A stretch of DNA of 64,000 nt from Flavobacterium terrisoli (GCF_030167905.1 NZ_JARGNA010000006.1:186001-250000); one strand, 5' to 3'. Shown: positions 42,019-50,559, numbered from the stretch's first letter. The notes: generated by a model from the letters alone, not told the origin. Program-made: numbers and translations.

Positions 42019-44583
42019 TTAGAAAGGATAATTTATTCCAATATTTAAAACGGAACGGTTAAAGCGCATTTCTTTGAACCATCTATTGTTTTCTTCCATG
42101 GCCGGATTGTAAGTTTTAAACCCTAAATCCAATCGGACGATAAAGAAATTAAAGTCATATCTGAATCCAAATCCGGTACCGACCGCGATATTCTCAAGCG
42201 ATTTTAAACCGCTGAAAATGGACGCATCATCTTTGGTATTGTCTAAAACGTTCCAAATATTTCCAACATCGGTAAACAAAGCGCCATTCAATTGCTGAAA
42301 AATATTGAATCGGAATTCGGTGCTAAAGGTCAGTTTCATATTGGCCTCGTTGAAATCAAATATACTGCCGCTGGCACCCGGACCAAGGCTATAGGATTGC
42401 CAGGCTCGGATATCATTTGTTCCTCCGGCAAAATAACTTCGGGAAAACGGAACGCTGTTGGAGTTGCCATAAGGAATGGCAATTCCTGCAAAAGCTTTGG
42501 CAGCCAAAACTTTTTTACGCGTGAAATCCCAATGCTTGATAAATTCAAATTCGGTTTTGATGTATTGTGAAAATTCCACATCCAAAAAGGTGTTGGCACC
42601 ATTTTGATTTTTTAACTGCTGGGAAGCTTTTGCGATTAAGGACAATACATTTCCGGCAGATTCAATTTTGGCTTTAAAAGCATAAAATTCGTTGTCAAAC
42701 AAATCTTTTTTGGATGTTTTGGTAAACGTAATATTGGATGCAAAAATCAAATTATTTTCGGTCAATCTTTCACGTCTTTCTTCAATACTTCTGACTTCAT
42801 CATAATCACGGCTGGACGTCGAAATAACCGGCGGATCACCCAGAACATCATTGGTAAATCCGGTAGTTCCCGAATCAATTAACAACCTATTGTTACTATC
42901 TGGATCTTGGTTAAAGTACCCGGAAGTCGACGGAAGATAAGTATGGGCAATCTCATTAAGTGAGTTGTATGAAGACTTATAGATATTGAAGTAGTTCGAC
43001 GGATTCAGGTTTTTTACAAACTGGATATTGATTAAGTCAAATCTAAAGGTTGTATTTTTCTTTGGCGTCCAATTGTAAGTCAGTGAGCTGGTAAAGTTTT
43101 GTTTGTCCAATCCGATATTGGTTTGTTTTGAATAACCCACACTCAAAGTAGTGTAAGGAATCATGGTTTTCGGAATGATTTTATCGGTTTTAAAAGGGAA
43201 AAAGATGCGTGGAAAATTCAATTTGGCATCAACCCCAATTTCAGAAATGTTGAAGAAGGTGTTGTTTGGATTGGCCAAATCTTTGGAGGAACCAATATTT
43301 CCCCTAAAACCAAGCTCAAAAGTTTCGGCACCATTAAATACGTTGCGGATGCCCAAGAAAGTGCTTCCGGTAATACCAAAATCCTGAATATTGGAATGGG
43401 TAAAATCAGTCGAGAAACCAAAGGTATATTTTTTTCTTGGTGTCAGATAGATGTTCGCAATCAGACTATTCTGCTGGGTTTTATCTTCTACATATTGAAT
43501 CAATGGATAGTTGAAAACCTTAAGATTACTCAAATACCTTGAGGTAACAGAAGTTCTGTAATCCGAAAAATAATTCCCTTTGGTAACAAAAATCCCATCA
43601 GTGATGGCTTTCGGACGGTATTTTAATTTCTCAACGCCATATAACGTAAAATCGTTATAAGTTACACTATCCTTAATTGGAGCGGTAGGATTGGTCGGGC
43701 TGTGATCGGTGTAAATGTTAACCTTACTGATTTTGTACAATTCAAAAGGTTTGGTGCTGATACTGTCCTCGGTTCGGATACTTTCATTGTCAACATAGAA
43801 ATACAAGGCAGGTTTGTGATTTCTGTTGATGGTGTCAATGTCTAAGCTGATATAATTCTGCTGGAATCGGAAAGCACCGTTATTTCTGAAGTCTTCGGTA
43901 ACGCGTTTTTTCTCTTCGTCATAATCACTGGTCTGGAATCGTTTACCCACTTTTAAAAAGGAATTCTTTTTTCTCAACTGATAAATCGAATCGAGTGGCT
44001 GACTGGCAATTATAGGAAAGATACTGTCGATAACATAAGGCTTTCCGGTTTTGATATCATATCTGAGTTTGACTTTTTTATTGTCGATGCTGTCCACTTT
44101 GTATTTGGCTGTCACGTCAAAGTAACCGCGGTTGTAGTAGTATGATCTTAAACGGCGAAGCGATTTTCGGGTACTGGTCGTATCTAATATTACCGGCGCT
44201 TCACCCGTTTTCATCAAAAACTTGTCAATTCCGGAATAGAGGAAAGATTCGCCTAAACGCTTGACTTGTTTTTTGGAAAGCCATTTGGCTTTTCGATAAT
44301 AGCGCTTTGGGTTTTTGATCATTTTGGCCTTGAAAAGCGAATCCGATTTTTGTCTTGCCAGATTATAAAGGTTCAGTCGAAGGCGATAGCCTAAAATGGA
44401 AGTGTTTTGCTTTTGATACAACTGGTTGGTAATTTCCTCACCATGGTCTTTTTTAGTATCAACGTAAATGTCGTTTTTCGTAAGTAGTCTTTTCCCATCA
44501 GGAACTCTTTTTGTCGAGTTACAGCCAAAGATAATTAGCCCAGTTAGAATAAATAATGATATTTTTGTGATACTCTTTTTCAA
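42019..44583 (-). CDS. tamL: TamL-like Omp85 outer-membrane lipoprotein
   Basis: A BamA/TamA-family (Omp85) protein of 854 residues. POTRA-type domains (about 30-400) precede a C-terminal 16-strand barrel (from about 420), including the FAGGTNDIRAWQSYSLGPGA region and ending in a terminal Phe (NIGINYPF). I chose the TTG at 44583, because from there the protein has a proper lipoprotein signal (KKSITKISLFILTGLIIFGC, Cys 21). An upstream in-frame start at 44667 would put 28 residues before the signal and overlap the divergent trmH start. A lipid-anchored TamA is the Bacteroidota TamL variant, which inserts outer-membrane or surface proteins with TamB. No tamB lies next to it. Confidence 0.82.
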   Translation of the reverse strand: MKKSITKISLFILTGLIIFGCNSTKRVPDGKRLLTKNDIYVDTKKDHGEEITNQLYQKQNTSILGYRLRLNLYNLARQKSDSLFKAKMIKNPKRYYRKAKWLSKKQVKRLGESFLYSGIDKFLMKTGEAPVILDTTSTRKSLRRLRSYYYNRGYFDVTAKYKVDSIDNKKVKLRYDIKTGKPYVIDSIFPIIASQPLDSIYQLRKKNSFLKVGKRFQTSDYDEEKKRVTEDFRNNGAFRFQQNYISLDIDTINRNHKPALYFYVDNESIRTEDSISTKPFELYKISKVNIYTDHSPTNPTAPIKDSVTYNDFTLYGVEKLKYRPKAITDGIFVTKGNYFSDYRTSVTSRYLSNLKVFNYPLIQYVEDKTQQNSLIANIYLTPRKKYTFGFSTDFTHSNIQDFGITGSTFLGIRNVFNGAETFELGFRGNIGSSKDLANPNNTFFNISEIGVDAKLNFPRIFFPFKTDKIIPKTMIPYTTLSVGYSKQTNIGLDKQNFTSSLTYNWTPKKNTTFRFDLINIQFVKNLNPSNYFNIYKSSYNSLNEIAHTYLPSTSGYFNQDPDSNNRLLIDSGTTGFTNDVLGDPPVISTSSRDYDEVRSIEERRERLTENNLIFASNITFTKTSKKDLFDNEFYAFKAKIESAGNVLSLIAKASQQLKNQNGANTFLDVEFSQYIKTEFEFIKHWDFTRKKVLAAKAFAGIAIPYGNSNSVPFSRSYFAGGTNDIRAWQSYSLGPGASGSIFDFNEANMKLTFSTEFRFNIFQQLNGALFTDVGNIWNVLDNTKDDASIFSGLKSLENIAVGTGFGFRYDFNFFIVRLDLGFKTYNPAMEENNRWFKEMRFNRSVLNIGINYPF

Positions 44584-44620
44584 GTGGTGCGAAATATTTA
44601 ATTCAAAAATACAGTATTTT

Positions 44621-45349
44621 ATGGTTAGTAAAAACCAAATAAAGTTAATTACCAGTCTCCAACACAAAAAATACCGAAACGAGCATCAATTGTTTATAGC
44701 CGAAGGCGTAAAAGTAATACAGGAATTGTTACTATCAAACATCGTGCTTGAACATTTATTTGTTACTGAAGCCATTTTTGAAAGCGTCAATGCGTCACAA
44801 AAAACCGAGATTAAACCCGCTGACATGAAAAGAATTTCGACCCTGACTTCGCCAAGTTCCTGTTTGGCTATATTTAAAATTCCGGCTGCCGGCCAGATAG
44901 AAGACAAAGGCTTGATTGTAGCGCTTGATGATATTCGTGACCCGGGGAATCTGGGAACAATTATCCGATTGTGTGATTGGTTTGGTGTAAAGCAATTGGT
45001 TTGTTCCAATGAAACAGTTGATGTTTACAATCCAAAAGTAATCCAGGCGACGATGGGTTCGATTACCAGAGTCAAGATCAATTATGTGGATTTGAATGAG
45101 TATATCGGTAGGACTTCACTTCCGGTTTTTGGGACTTTTATGGATGGAAATAACATTTACAAAGAAATTTTACCAACGGATGGTATTTTGGTTTTTGGCA
45201 ACGAAGCCAATGGCATTTCTGCCCATTTGGAAAAGAAAATCAAAAATAGAATCGCGATTCCGAGGTTTGGTGACATGCAGCAAACCGAAAGTTTAAATGT
45301 TGCTACCGCAACGGCTATTTTCCTGAGTGAGTTTAGGAGAAGTTCTTAG
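44621..45349 (+). CDS. TrmH-family RNA 2'-O-methyltransferase
   Basis: A SpoU/TrmH-type RNA 2'-O-ribose methyltransferase of 242 residues. I chose the ATG at 44621 (MVSKNQIKLITSLQHKKYRN); an in-frame start at 44468 lies inside tamL coding sequence. An N-terminal substrate-binding domain (HQLFIAEGVKVIQELL) is followed by the knotted SPOUT domain. Motif 1 is ALDDIRDPGNLGTIIRLCDW, motif 2 VFGNEANGIS, and motif 3 IPRFGDMQQTESLNVATATA. The target nucleotide (tRNA or 23S rRNA) cannot be told. It is divergent from tamL with a 37-base spacer, and its stop overlaps that of porT. Confidence 0.92.
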   Translation: MVSKNQIKLITSLQHKKYRNEHQLFIAEGVKVIQELLLSNIVLEHLFVTEAIFESVNASQKTEIKPADMKRISTLTSPSSCLAIFKIPAAGQIEDKGLIVALDDIRDPGNLGTIIRLCDWFGVKQLVCSNETVDVYNPKVIQATMGSITRVKINYVDLNEYIGRTSLPVFGTFMDGNNIYKEILPTDGILVFGNEANGISAHLEKKIKNRIAIPRFGDMQQTESLNVATATAIFLSEFRRSS

Positions 45350-46047
45350 TGGAAAGTAAAGTTGATCAACACTGCACGGGTTTTCATTGACTCTATATTG
45401 CCTGTCCATGGACTGTTTGGATCATCATCACGGATTAACTCGTCGTTAAATCCAAAAACACCTCTGATGGATGGTGAAAATTTGAAGTATTCAAAGTATA
45501 AATCAATCCCGAAACCAAACGTGTAATTTTGTGTCCAGGGTTTTACCCTGAATTTTTGTTCCGAGTTGTCATCTTTTGATTTCGAATTACTCGATAAGTT
45601 CAAAGTGGTTCCAACGCCGCCAAGAAGATAAGGTCTCACATTCCCGGTACGCAATGAAGAAAATTTCAGCATCAACGGAAAGTCGATGTATGTGGCTTTT
45701 ACTTCTCTCAAAGCATCTCTGTCGTTTGTAAAACCCGGATAAGTCAGCGTTCGGCTGGCATAATATAATCCCGGTTCAAAACGCAATTCCAAATATTCAT
45801 GAAGTCTTAAAACCCCAACCAATCCAACGTTAAAACCGGTATTGCCTTTCACATTGATATCTTGTCCGGGAACTTTGTAATCGGTTTTGAAATCGAAAGT
45901 ACTAAAGCCTAAGAAATAACCCCAATACACTCTTTGCTTGTCAAAATTCTCCAGGTTGATGATTGGGTCTTTTGAAAAGATGCTTTTCCCAAATTGTGCC
46001 TGAGCGTTAAGGGTAAAGAGGATAAAAAGGACAAATAATTTCTTCAT
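45346..46047 (-). CDS. porT: PorT-family type IX secretion protein
   Basis: A 233-residue beta-barrel protein of the PorT family. The ATG at 46047 gives a clean signal peptide (MKKLFVLFILFTLNAQAQ); an in-frame start at 46101 would add 18 residues and overlap ubiE. The mature part, KQRVYWGYFLGFSTFDFKTD, then GFNVGLVGVLRLHEYLELRF and YIDFPLMLKFSSLR, is the short eight-strand barrel pattern of PorT/SprT. PorT is needed for the type IX secretion system, which exports gliding adhesins and degradative enzymes. Placement 22 bases after ubiE agrees with the arrangement I recall for the sprT locus in flavobacteria. Confidence 0.85.
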   Translation of the reverse strand: MKKLFVLFILFTLNAQAQFGKSIFSKDPIINLENFDKQRVYWGYFLGFSTFDFKTDYKVPGQDINVKGNTGFNVGLVGVLRLHEYLELRFEPGLYYASRTLTYPGFTNDRDALREVKATYIDFPLMLKFSSLRTGNVRPYLLGGVGTTLNLSSNSKSKDDNSEQKFRVKPWTQNYTFGFGIDLYFEYFKFSPSIRGVFGFNDELIRDDDPNSPWTGNIESMKTRAVLINFTFH

Positions 46048-46069
46048 TATAATGCGTGCAACTTCAGTT

Positions 46070-46804
46070 TTAGTTTTTTGTGGCGGTGTAAATGGTGGCA
46101 ACTCCGAATGTTTGTGGCATGGCTTTACATTCTATAAACGAAATTTTCCGCAAAATATTGTTTAAGGTTTCCCCAAAAGGGAAATTGGCTGCTGATTCTG
46201 ACAGGTAGCCATAAGCGTTGTTGTCTTTAGAAAATAATTTTCCTATCAACGGTAATATAAACTTGGTGTAAAAAGCATAGCCTTGTTTGAATGGGAATTT
46301 TGTCGGAACCGAAGTTTCCAAAATCACAAAAATACCGCCTGGCTTTAATACGCGGTAGATTTCTGCCAAACCTTTTTCGAGTGTTTCAAAGTTTCTGATA
46401 CCAAACGAAACCGTAATCGCATCAAAATAATGATCGGGATAAGGAATGTTTTCGCTGTCACCAACCACCATTTCTATTTTGTCTGAAAGATTTTTATAGG
46501 CAATTTTTTTCTTGCCCACTTCAAGCATGCCTACCGATAAGTCCAGTCCAATGATTCGTTTTGCAGCAGTAGATTCGGCCATCATGATGGCTAAATCACC
46601 CGTTCCGGTAGCGATGTCGAGAACAGTTTCAGGATTTTTGGCCTTGATCAATTCGATTACTTTCTTTCTCCATTTGACATCAATTCCCATAGAGATAACC
46701 CTGTTCAAACCATCATAGTTCCCAGAAATGTTGTCAAACATCTGGGTGACTTGTTCTTTTTTGCCTAAGTTGGATTCTTTATAAGGAGTGATTTGCTTTG
46801 ACAT
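46070..46804 (-). CDS. ubiE: Demethylmenaquinone methyltransferase
   Basis: A class I SAM methyltransferase of the UbiE/MenG family, 244 residues from the ATG at 46804 (MSKQITPYKESNLGKKEQVT). Motif I is VLDIATGTGDLAIMMAEST. The family signature is DAITVSFGIRNFETLEKGLA with EIYRVLKPGGIFVILE. It adds the last methyl group to menaquinone, the only respiratory quinone expected in this phylum, so MenG is the better functional name. A TTG at 46828 could extend it by eight residues, but that segment lies in a dispersed repeat, so I prefer 46804. Confidence 0.95.
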   Translation of the reverse strand: MSKQITPYKESNLGKKEQVTQMFDNISGNYDGLNRVISMGIDVKWRKKVIELIKAKNPETVLDIATGTGDLAIMMAESTAAKRIIGLDLSVGMLEVGKKKIAYKNLSDKIEMVVGDSENIPYPDHYFDAITVSFGIRNFETLEKGLAEIYRVLKPGGIFVILETSVPTKFPFKQGYAFYTKFILPLIGKLFSKDNNAYGYLSESAANFPFGETLNNILRKISFIECKAMPQTFGVATIYTATKN

Positions 46805-46816
46805 GCTCAAATTTTT

Positions 46817-46852
46817 AACTTCGTTCAATTCGACCTATCGGTCTCGGGTGGC
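46817..46852 (-). repeat. Dispersed repeat upstream of ubiE (copy B)
   Basis: This copy has CTTCGTTCAATTCGACC-TATC-GGTCTCGGGT, with the GACC/GGTC hairpin seen in the purH copy (37717-37749). It lies in the 74-base spacer between folA and ubiE. Confidence 0.7.
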
Positions 46853-46878
46853 AAATATAAAGCATTATTTGAATTGCT

Positions 46879-47364
46879 CTATTTTTTCCTGAGATAGGTT
46901 TGAAAAGTAAAATCAAATTTATGCCGTTCATCTTTCGGATGGTATTCCTCAAAAACCAATTGCCATTGGGCCAAATCAATTTCAGGGAAATAAGTATCTG
47001 CGTCAAAGGAATGATGCACACGCGTAATGTCAACCTTGTCTGCAATTGTTAACGACTGATTGTAAATTTCGCCACCGCCAATGACAAAAATGTCTTCGCT
47101 TTTGGGGCAAACTTCAATCGCCTTTTCTAAGGAATGCACTACGATGCAACCTTCAGGTTGGTAATCCTTTTGGCGCGTGATGATGACATGCGTTCTGTTG
47201 GGTAATGGTTTCGGGAAACTTTCAAAGGTTTTTCGTCCCATAATAATATAATGTCCTGAAGTCAGGGTTTTGAATCGCTTAAAATCATCCGGCAAATGCC
47301 AAAGCAGTTGATTGTTTTTGCCCAATGCATTGTTTTCGGCCACAGCGGCTATGAGTGTAATCAT
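46879..47364 (-). CDS. folA: Dihydrofolate reductase
   Basis: A 161-residue DHFR, starting at the ATG at 47364; an in-frame start at 47460 would add 32 basic residues with no family match. Motifs: ITLIAAVAENNALGKNNQLL, WHLPDDFKRF with the catalytic acid D27, IIMGRKTFESFPKPLPNRTH (NADPH binding), and IFVIGGGEIYNQSL. It reduces dihydrofolate to tetrahydrofolate, replacing what ThyA oxidises. It overlaps the 2TM gene by four bases (ATGA), so the two are translationally coupled. Confidence 0.95.
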   Translation of the reverse strand: MITLIAAVAENNALGKNNQLLWHLPDDFKRFKTLTSGHYIIMGRKTFESFPKPLPNRTHVIITRQKDYQPEGCIVVHSLEKAIEVCPKSEDIFVIGGGEIYNQSLTIADKVDITRVHHSFDADTYFPEIDLAQWQLVFEEYHPKDERHKFDFTFQTYLRKK

Positions 47365-47699
47365 TCTTCGGATGGTTTTGTGTTTTCCAGGTCGTTTTTC
47401 AATTGTTCTATTTTTTTGGTTTGTTTGAGCATCAATTTGTCTATTTGTGCTCTTTCCCAATTTTTATTCATAAAACTATCAGTGATTAGCACTTTGATAA
47501 CATGAAAAATAAAAAGGCAACCCCAAACTGCTACGACCCAAATCCACCAATTGGTTTCGTCGTGGAAATTCAACAGATGATTGGCAGTGAATAAAAAGAG
47601 ACTGCCTATAAAGAAAACAATAAGGTGAATAAACAAACGCTTTTTTTGCCTGATTCTGTCCCTTGCATATTCGTATAATTCGTGTTGATTGTGTTCCAT
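47361..47699 (-). CDS. 2TM-domain membrane protein
   Basis: A 112-residue protein with two hydrophobic segments (LFIHLIVFFIGSLFLFTANH, about 22-41; WWIWVVAVWGCLFIFHVIKV, about 51-70), a pattern of the 2TM domain family. An N-terminal charged helix (HELYEYARDRIRQKKR) and a coiled-coil-like tail (DKLMLKQTKKIEQLKNDLEN) flank the helices. In some proteins this domain is attached to LytTR regulators or histidine kinases. Here it stands alone. It is translationally coupled to folA; function unknown. Confidence 0.8.
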   Translation of the reverse strand: MEHNQHELYEYARDRIRQKKRLFIHLIVFFIGSLFLFTANHLLNFHDETNWWIWVVAVWGCLFIFHVIKVLITDSFMNKNWERAQIDKLMLKQTKKIEQLKNDLENTKPSEE

Positions 47700-47937
47700 A
47701 TGACGAAATTAGTGCTTTAAAGGTAAAATTTATTTTTAAAATGTTAAAATATCATTTTGAGATAATGTATTACGAAACCGATTTCTTAATCACAGATGTA
47801 AAATTTAAGGGTGATTAAATTGTATATCTTCTTTTAAATTGGCCATGTTTTTAGCAATGTCGTAAAAATAATTCCACGTGTTAAACGTATAAAAAAATCG
47901 CTTTACTTTGCCTCAGTAATCTATAAATGAATTAGTT

Positions 47938-48234
47938 ATGGCTATCAAGAAACAAGTTATAAAAACAAAACCGGTTGTTAAAGTTACCTTTTCAATCGAG
48001 GCAAAAGAAGCAAATGCAGCAGCAGTAGTTGGAGATTTCAACAACTGGAATCCGGCTGAAGGAGAATTATCGAAATTGAAAAACGGAACTTTCAAAGCTA
48101 CTTTTGATTTACCAAAAGATAATTCTTTCGAATTTAAATATTTAGTGGACGGTGCTTATGTAAACGATCCAGAGGCAGATAGTTATGCTTATAACGAATT
48201 TGCCGGTGCAGAAAATAGTGTTTTGGCACTATAG
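47938..48234 (+). CDS. Stand-alone CBM48/isoamylase N-terminal domain protein
   Basis: A 98-residue cytoplasmic protein, essentially one early-set beta-sandwich of the CBM48/AMPK glycogen-binding type. It shows VKVTFSIEAKEANAAAVVGD, FNNWNPAEG, LPKDNSFEFKYLVDG and VNDPEADSYAYNEFAGAENS. The aromatic residues of FNNW and the YLVDG loop correspond to the sugar-binding face. No enzyme domain is attached and no signal peptide is visible (the N-terminus is MAIKKQVIKTKPVV). It could bind glycogen or act as a regulator. A variant -7 box TACTTTG (47904-47910) lies in the 238-base upstream gap, where I see no other feature. Confidence 0.82.
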   Translation: MAIKKQVIKTKPVVKVTFSIEAKEANAAAVVGDFNNWNPAEGELSKLKNGTFKATFDLPKDNSFEFKYLVDGAYVNDPEADSYAYNEFAGAENSVLAL

Positions 48235-48254
48235 GTTTTAGTTTTGGTTAGAAG

Positions 48255-48289
48255 AAAAAACCGTTTCGATTTATCGAAGCGGTTTTTTT
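48255..48289. terminator. Bidirectional terminator overlapping the end of the 184-residue gene
   Basis: A 16-bp stem AAAAAACCGTTTCGAT/ATCGAAGCGGTTTTTT with a TT loop. The right arm encodes the last residues KKPLR of the minus-strand gene ending at 48271, so the terminator is shared with its coding end. Confidence 0.9.
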
Positions 48290-48825
48290 ACTTTATAACG
48301 AGTTTGCTCTATTTTTTTTGGAATTGGAATCCGCATGACTCTTTTAATTTCCGAAAGGTCTTTTTCTTCTGAGCCGGGATAAATTTTGGAGAGAAAATCT
48401 TCAGGATAGAAAAGGGGTTCAACCAGGTTCTGTTGTGCATTATATTCGGATCTTAATTGCCCTAACGGAATAGCGGCGAAGTTTGACTCTTTATCAGATT
48501 CAATAACATAATTATTATTGTTTGGGATGGTCATAACAAATGGCTCACCATCTGTTTTTTTAAAATACAGTTTAACTTCTTTAGCATTTTTGATGATTGA
48601 TTTTTCAATTAAAATAACCGAATACCCATTGTCACTATTGTCTTCGCTTAGATCCAAGATAAAAAAAGTGCCGCTACCGTTACCCAAAGTTTCTCTGTCT
48701 TTGAGCGCTTCAAATTTGAGCTGGCTTCTTAACTCAATTTCTGATTCGGTAATTTCCTTTTGTGCTTTGGCAATGTTTAGATTGAAAAGACATAAGACAA
48801 CGAAAAAACATTGTGATATTTTCAT
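48271..48825 (-). CDS. Secreted protein, unknown function
   Basis: A 184-residue protein with signal peptide MKISQCFFVVLCLFNLNIAK. The mature part is polar, with beta-strand stretches (GTFFILDLSEDNSDNGYSVI; VKLYFKKTDGEPFVMTIPNN) and a basic C-terminal tail. I recognise no family. It faces the CBM48 gene tail to tail, and its last codons lie in a shared terminator. Confidence 0.68.
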   Translation of the reverse strand: MKISQCFFVVLCLFNLNIAKAQKEITESEIELRSQLKFEALKDRETLGNGSGTFFILDLSEDNSDNGYSVILIEKSIIKNAKEVKLYFKKTDGEPFVMTIPNNNNYVIESDKESNFAAIPLGQLRSEYNAQQNLVEPLFYPEDFLSKIYPGSEEKDLSEIKRVMRIPIPKKIEQTRYKVKKPLR

Positions 48826-48865
48826 AAGAGATTGATTAAAAGCATTTAGCTTACCTCAAATATAT

Positions 48866-48900
48866 AAAAAAATGCTCAGAATTATCTGAACGTTTTTTTT
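48866..48900 (-). terminator. Weak terminator downstream of the 199-residue membrane gene
   Basis: A short stem around CTCAGA/TCTGAA, flanked by A's and T's. It lies 30 bases past the stop at 48930. Confidence 0.5.
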
Positions 48901-48929
48901 ATTTAATCCGGTCAACTTGTCGTCAGCCT

Positions 48930-49529
48930 TTATTTTTTGTTTTTGATTACCACCAGATTTTTTATTCCGCTGATTGGTGCAATTTTTAGGTGCTTTTCGC
49001 CTTTTGCTACATAAAAATAATAAAGACTGTTGGATTCTACTAAGAAAACATCCTCAGATTCCCCTGTGTTGAAATTCAGTTTGTAGTCACAATGTAGTTT
49101 GTTTTCCTTTATTTTTTTGGAAGTAATATAACCTTCGGCACTTCCATAACCAAGATAAATAGATAATAAAAATGTGGCTAGGAATCTTGTTGAAATTAAT
49201 AAATAATAGTTTTTGATTTCTGAATCTTCTGTTTCAGCTTTGGTTTTCTTTAATTCAAATGCTTTTTGAACCCATTTCTTATGGTCATTTTTGTATATAA
49301 TGGATGGCAAATGATAGGAAAAAATAAAAACGGCAACGATGGTGATGAATACAACCGGATTTGAAGTTGCAGTAGCAATCGGGCTAATCAATACATCCAT
49401 GATTGAGGAGTATTTTAAGATGTTGATGTCCAATTGGTAAAAGATAGCTGTTTCCTTTAATATGCCTAAAACTACAAGATAAAGATAGCCCAAAGGAAGC
49501 AAATGCTGTGTTTTATCTATATGTTTCAT
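48930..49529 (-). CDS. Membrane protein, unknown function
   Basis: A 199-residue protein with about three hydrophobic segments (LLPLGYLYLVVLGILKETAI; NPVVFITIVAVFIFSYHLPS; YLLISTRFLATFLLSIYLGY). The charged linker (KKTKAETEDSEIKN) lies before the third, and the last 70 residues form a soluble beta-rich tail (KLHCDYKLNFNTGESEDVFL; YFYVAKGEKHLKIAPISGIK). I do not recognise the family. It has a weak terminator and no close operon partner, with thyA lying 145 bases upstream on the same strand. Confidence 0.65.
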   Translation of the reverse strand: MKHIDKTQHLLPLGYLYLVVLGILKETAIFYQLDINILKYSSIMDVLISPIATATSNPVVFITIVAVFIFSYHLPSIIYKNDHKKWVQKAFELKKTKAETEDSEIKNYYLLISTRFLATFLLSIYLGYGSAEGYITSKKIKENKLHCDYKLNFNTGESEDVFLVESNSLYYFYVAKGEKHLKIAPISGIKNLVVIKNKK

Positions 49530-49609
49530 GTCAATTTATCTGTTTTTATTAAGGATGGATCCCCTGAATTATTCAAAATCATTCTTTGATTTTTCCTTTA
49601 GCAATATAC

Positions 49610-49638
49610 AAAAAACCCTTACATCACTGCAAGGGTTT
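49610..49638 (-). terminator. Terminator of thyA
   Basis: On the minus strand the stem AAACCCTTGCA/TGTAAGGGTTT around GTGA is followed by T's. It lies 36 bases past the thyA stop. Confidence 0.8.
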
Positions 49639-49673
49639 AATTTAATAGGGTTGGGATTGTTTCGTCAGAATGA

Positions 49674-50498
49674 CTAAACAGCCACTATGCCTTTAATATG
49701 CGGATGCGGGTCGTAATCCACCAGCGTAAAATCTTCAAAAGTGAAGTCGAAAATGTTTTTCACATTCGGATTTAAAATCATTTTTGGCAATGGTCTTGGT
49801 TCGCGCGACAATTGCAATTCCACTTGTTCAAAATGGTTGTTGTAAATGTGGGCATCGCCAAAAGTATGGATGAATTCGCCAACCTGTAAGTCACAAACCT
49901 GTGCAATCATCATCGTAAACAAGGCATAAGACGCAATGTTAAACGGAACGCCCAGGAAAATATCAGCGCTTCTTTGGTACAACTGACAAGACAATTTGCC
50001 ATCGGCGACATAAAACTGAAAGAACGCATGACACGGCGGTAAAGCCGCTTTACCATTGGCTACATTTTCAGCAAAAGATTTTGAAGTATCAGGTAACACC
50101 GAAGGATTCCAGGCGGAAACCAACATGCGTCGGCTGTTTGGATTTTTCTTCAGCGTTTCAATAAGTTCTGTTATCTGGTCAATTTCTTCGCTGTTCCAGT
50201 TGCGCCATTGGTGGCCGTAGACCGGACCCAAATCGCCATTTTCATCCGCCCATTCGTCCCAGATTTTTACCCCATTTTCTTTGAGGTAACCAATATTGGT
50301 ATCGCCTTTTAAGAACCAAAGCAATTCATAGACAATCGATTTCAAATGCAGTTTTTTGGTTGTCACCATAGGGAAACCTTCACTCAAATCAAATCGCATC
50401 TGGTAACCAAATACACTTTTGGTTCCTGTTCCTGTTCTGTCTCCTTTTTGGCAACCGTTTTCCAAAACGTGTCGCACTAAATCGTGGTATTGCTTCAT
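49674..50498 (-). CDS. thyA: Thymidylate synthase
   Basis: A 274-residue folate-dependent thymidylate synthase, making dTMP from dUMP. The arginine loop is [20 protein letters not shown], the nucleophile is C156 in [12 protein letters not shown], and the phosphate-binding stretch is [39 protein letters not shown] is the dUMP-binding region. It is about ten residues longer than the E. coli enzyme, from a loop before the active-site Cys ([20 protein letters not shown]). A 19-bp inverted repeat lies just upstream. With FolA it recycles folate. Confidence 0.96.
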   Translation of the reverse strand: MKQYHDLVRHVLENGCQKGDRTGTGTKSVFGYQMRFDLSEGFPMVTTKKLHLKSIVYELLWFLKGDTNIGYLKENGVKIWDEWADENGDLGPVYGHQWRNWNSEEIDQITELIETLKKNPNSRRMLVSAWNPSVLPDTSKSFAENVANGKAALPPCHAFFQFYVADGKLSCQLYQRSADIFLGVPFNIASYALFTMMIAQVCDLQVGEFIHTFGDAHIYNNHFEQVELQLSREPRPLPKMILNPNVKNIFDFTFEDFTLVDYDPHPHIKGIVAV

Positions 50499-50516
50499 TT
50501 TTTTAGCTTTTATCTT

Positions 50517-50559
50517 TTAGCCTTTAGCTTTTAGCTGATTGCTAAGAGCTGACGGCTAA
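50517..50559 (-). repeat. 19-bp imperfect inverted repeat between the BFN gene and thyA
   Basis: Arms TTAGCCTTTAGCTTTTAGC (50517-50535) and GCTAAGAGCTGACGGCTAA (50541-50559) pair at 16 of 19 positions around loop TGATT. It fills most of the 67-base spacer. Confidence 0.7.
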
